From assembly GCA_017507125.1 (NCBI GenBank), contig JAFWBQ010000133.1, forward strand, positions 1 through 36,692: 36,692 bases of DNA, written 5' to 3'. Of this stretch, positions 35,070-36,692 are shown one piece after another. A program made the position numbers and the translations under genes. Below the pieces are notes generated by a model, which worked only from the letters and a program-made list of their open reading frames with translations, searched no databases and had not been told where the DNA came from. Origin of the DNA: Lentisphaeria bacterium. GTDB lineage: Bacteria > Verrucomicrobiota > Lentisphaeria > Victivallales > Victivallaceae. Every line of letters starts with the position of its first letter. The stretch's first letter is position 1.

Positions 35070-36365
35070 TTATTTGCAAGCCTGAGCGCCGTATCCCTTG
35101 ACGGCGCCGAAGAACTTGACGGCACTTTCAAAAGGATAGGGGTTGGCAAACATGGAAACCTTTGAAGTGATCTTGCCCTGCTTGTTGAGTCCGAGAGCAG
35201 CCCGGAACTGATTCATGGGGCTGTTTTCGTTGTAGTGGACCTTTTCAGTGTAGGTGGCACTCAGGAAAGCCTGAAGATAGTTCATATCAATGATGCCTTT
35301 GAAGAGGGCGGGATTCTTGAAAGCGGTATTGTTTTCAACACTTTCCATGCCGTCCACATCGCTCAAATCATCAAAACCGTCATCTTCGACCTTCATAAAT
35401 TTGATGTTGGGGCTGATGGTGATGGCAACGTCAGCCTTTTTGTTCAGGAAGAAAATATTGTTGTCAAGTTTGACCTTCTTCTGCTTGGCATTGCCCTTGG
35501 TGTTGTCAAATCCGGCCATGCAGTTGAGACCGAGGATGTTGTGGTGGATATTGCTGACAACTCCGTTATTGGCGCGGACAGCATACCCCATATCTTCAAA
35601 GGTCTTGGTACGGGTCCAGGTGAAAAGCACGGTATTGTTGGCAAATTCATAGTCAACAGCATAAAGCTTTCCATTGGAACTTCTCACCTCAGCGCCCACC
35701 ATGCGGCAGCCGATGAAGACATTATTGAGGATCTTGACTTTTCCGGAAAAATGGTTGACATTGACAGCGTAATTACTGCCGTTGAGGAAAAGACAGTTCT
35801 TGATGATCAGCTCGCCGTCAGTGTTGGCGTGAAGCATGTAACGGTCGATGGAGGGATATTTGGTCAATCCTTTTGAGGGGGGGATCAGATACATTCCCTG
35901 AGTAAAACCGGCAGGTTTTCCTTCCCGGGCATGGTAGCTGTTGGCAAGGGTGTGATCAAAAATGATACCGTCAATAACCACCGTACCTTTGACTTTGGCA
36001 TTTTTATTCTGAATGGTCATAGTACCGAAAATGGGTTTAGTCGCATTCTGGTCATTGGTGGGACGAAGCAACGTATGGTACTTCATGGGGTCGCGTTTTG
36101 AAAAATCTTTGGAATAACCGCCCAAAAGAGTAACAGCCTTGCTCACTTCGATCCAGCCGCAGGACATCTTGCCGGGATAAACACCTTCTGAAATGTGGAT
36201 CACATCGCCGGGTTTTGCTTTTTCAATCGCTTTCCAAATATTTCTGAAAGGCTTTTCTTTGCTTCCGGGATTATTATTCTTGCCACCTTTACGTGCTACA
36301 TAAAGATCGGCCCCTGCCACAATCATTGCTGCACTGAGTACGAACAACACAAAAAGTTTCTTCAT
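35070..36365 (-). CDS. Secreted right-handed beta-helix protein
   Basis: A 431-residue exported protein. Residues 1-19 form a signal peptide (MKKLFVLFVLSAAMIVAGA). After it, DLYVARKGGKNNNPGSKEKP and AIEKAKPGDVIHISEGVYPG match the opening of pectate-lyase-like/DUF1565 beta-helix proteins. The body is rich in Asn, Gly and short hydrophobic strands (IKNCLFLNGSNYAVNVNH, KILNNVFIGCRM, VVSNIHHNILGLN), as in parallel beta-helix repeats. Such proteins are often polysaccharide lyases, hydrolases or surface proteins; no catalytic set was identified. The start at 36365 is favoured over 36374 by a GGAG upstream and a cleaner signal peptide. Confidence 0.82.
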   Translation of the reverse strand: MKKLFVLFVLSAAMIVAGADLYVARKGGKNNNPGSKEKPFRNIWKAIEKAKPGDVIHISEGVYPGKMSCGWIEVSKAVTLLGGYSKDFSKRDPMKYHTLLRPTNDQNATKPIFGTMTIQNKNAKVKGTVVIDGIIFDHTLANSYHAREGKPAGFTQGMYLIPPSKGLTKYPSIDRYMLHANTDGELIIKNCLFLNGSNYAVNVNHFSGKVKILNNVFIGCRMVGAEVRSSNGKLYAVDYEFANNTVLFTWTRTKTFEDMGYAVRANNGVVSNIHHNILGLNCMAGFDNTKGNAKQKKVKLDNNIFFLNKKADVAITISPNIKFMKVEDDGFDDLSDVDGMESVENNTAFKNPALFKGIIDMNYLQAFLSATYTEKVHYNENSPMNQFRAALGLNKQGKITSKVSMFANPYPFESAVKFFGAVKGYGAQACK

Positions 36366-36393
36366 ACACTCCATCCTTTCTCAAATATGAAAA

Positions 36394-36422
36394 ATTATAA
36401 GATGCTCCGGCTTAAACCGGAA
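36394..36422 (-). promoter_or_regulatory. Possible promoter for the beta-helix gene
   Basis: On the minus strand: a perfect -10 TATAAT (36394-36399), with only a weak -35 (TTCCGG at 36417-36422) at 17 bases. The spacer includes part of a CCGG-N6-CCGG inverted repeat (36407-36420), which could be a regulator site in place of a good -35. Confidence 0.35.
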
Positions 36423-36555
36423 AATACATAAAAACGATCTGCTGGTTTTAATATATCTCTGAAAAGTGTTTTTTCAAGGAAACAAAGTGACTTTGAAGAG
36501 ATTTTTTAAAAAAAATTCATATCGGCTTTTTGTGACTTTATGCTCTGCTTGAAAA

Positions 36556-36692
36556 ATCGAGTAGGAGGGACTTTTGAGGGACAACCTCGCCAGTCCCGTC
36601 CTCTCACACCACCGTACGTGCCGTTCGGCATACGGCGGTTCAGTAACTTGTGTACAAATCTGCACCGTCTTTCCTGTCAGTTGCCCGCAAAG
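36556..36692 (-). mobile_element. 3' end of a group II intron (domains V-VI)
   Basis: On the minus strand, 36639 to 36608 folds as domain V: a nine-pair lower stem (ACCGCCGTA/TACGGTGGT), a two-base bulge CG and an upper stem TGCC/GGCA with a GAAC loop. The catalytic triad reads CGC, a variant known in some bacterial introns. Domain VI follows (GGACGGGAC pairing with GTCCCTCC), and the intron would end CTACTCGAT at 36556, with an unpaired A seven bases from the end as branch point. The rest, including any maturase, lies beyond the right edge. Confidence 0.8.

Noticed and set aside
36483..36495. Palindrome CAAAGTGACTTTG between the intron and the beta-helix gene
   Set aside because: Short arms and no second copy in a regulatory setting; not enough to call an operator.
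36474..36665. Minus-strand 63-residue frame at the right edge
   Set aside because: It crosses domains V and VI of the group II intron, which are structural RNA; no protein match is seen.

Overview
The window reads as chromosomal DNA of a Gram-negative bacterium of the PVC group, most likely a Lentisphaerota (Victivallis-like) species. The basis is a V-type ATPase operon of the chlamydial/spirochaetal layout (E, DUF2764, A, B, D), a pseudopilin whose N-terminus ([18 protein letters not shown]) is typical of the very expanded Lentisphaerota family, and a large secreted DUF4091/GH123-like polysaccharide enzyme. This assignment rests on family knowledge and was not checked by a search.

Layout. 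209-1395 (+): a lipoprotein gene broken by an in-frame TAA, coupled to a LexA-like repressor that has lost its autoproteolysis lysine and cleavage dipeptide; a terminator follows. 1538-3959 (+): promoter, frr (ribosome recycling factor) and a GT-C membrane glycosyltransferase. 3940-8923 (-): a five-gene operon ftsY, ribD, ribE, a TIM-barrel-like protein and murJ. 9009-9062: a nearly perfectly symmetric divergent promoter for ftsY (left) and uvrA-priA (right, 9097-14174). 14197-17164 (-): a CAU tRNA and larB-larC-larE, the nickel-pincer cofactor genes, without larA. 17165-17589: a gene-free stretch with inverted repeats. 17590-21192 (+): a 1200-residue secreted DUF4091 protein. 21265-24829 (-): a tightly packed set of formyltransferase-like protein, esterase, GH63-like hydrolase and pseudopilin. 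24904-34660 (+): one apparent nine-gene operon with V-ATPase E, DUF2764, A, B, D, a LeuA-family synthase, holA, an SSS symporter and tsaC, ended by a terminator. 34678-36365 (-): a DUF805 membrane protein and a secreted beta-helix protein. 36556-36692 (-): the 3' end of a group II intron (domains V and VI) running off the right edge.

Much of the window is housekeeping: translation (frr, tsaC, tRNA), protein targeting (ftsY), repair and restart (uvrA, priA), replication (holA), riboflavin, lipid II flipping and ion-motive ATPase. The accessory flavour lies in 17.2-24 kb (polysaccharide attack with esterase, glycosidase and pseudopilin) and at the right end (beta-helix protein, group II intron).

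A repeated regulatory theme is a sigma70-type promoter with -10 hexamer TATATT, a spacer of 16-17 and -35 TTGAAA, TTGCAA, TTGAAT or TTGACA. It is found ahead of the lipoprotein-lexA pair, frr, ftsY, uvrA, the tRNA, the formyltransferase-like gene and the V-ATPase operon. I found no CRISPR array, rRNA, riboswitch or defence island, and nothing I would call a wholly new system. The best second-look items are the symmetric divergent promoter, the apparently non-cleavable LexA-like protein beside a stop-interrupted lipoprotein gene, the V-ATPase operon missing its membrane subunits, the predicted leaderless formyltransferase-like gene and the intron remnant.
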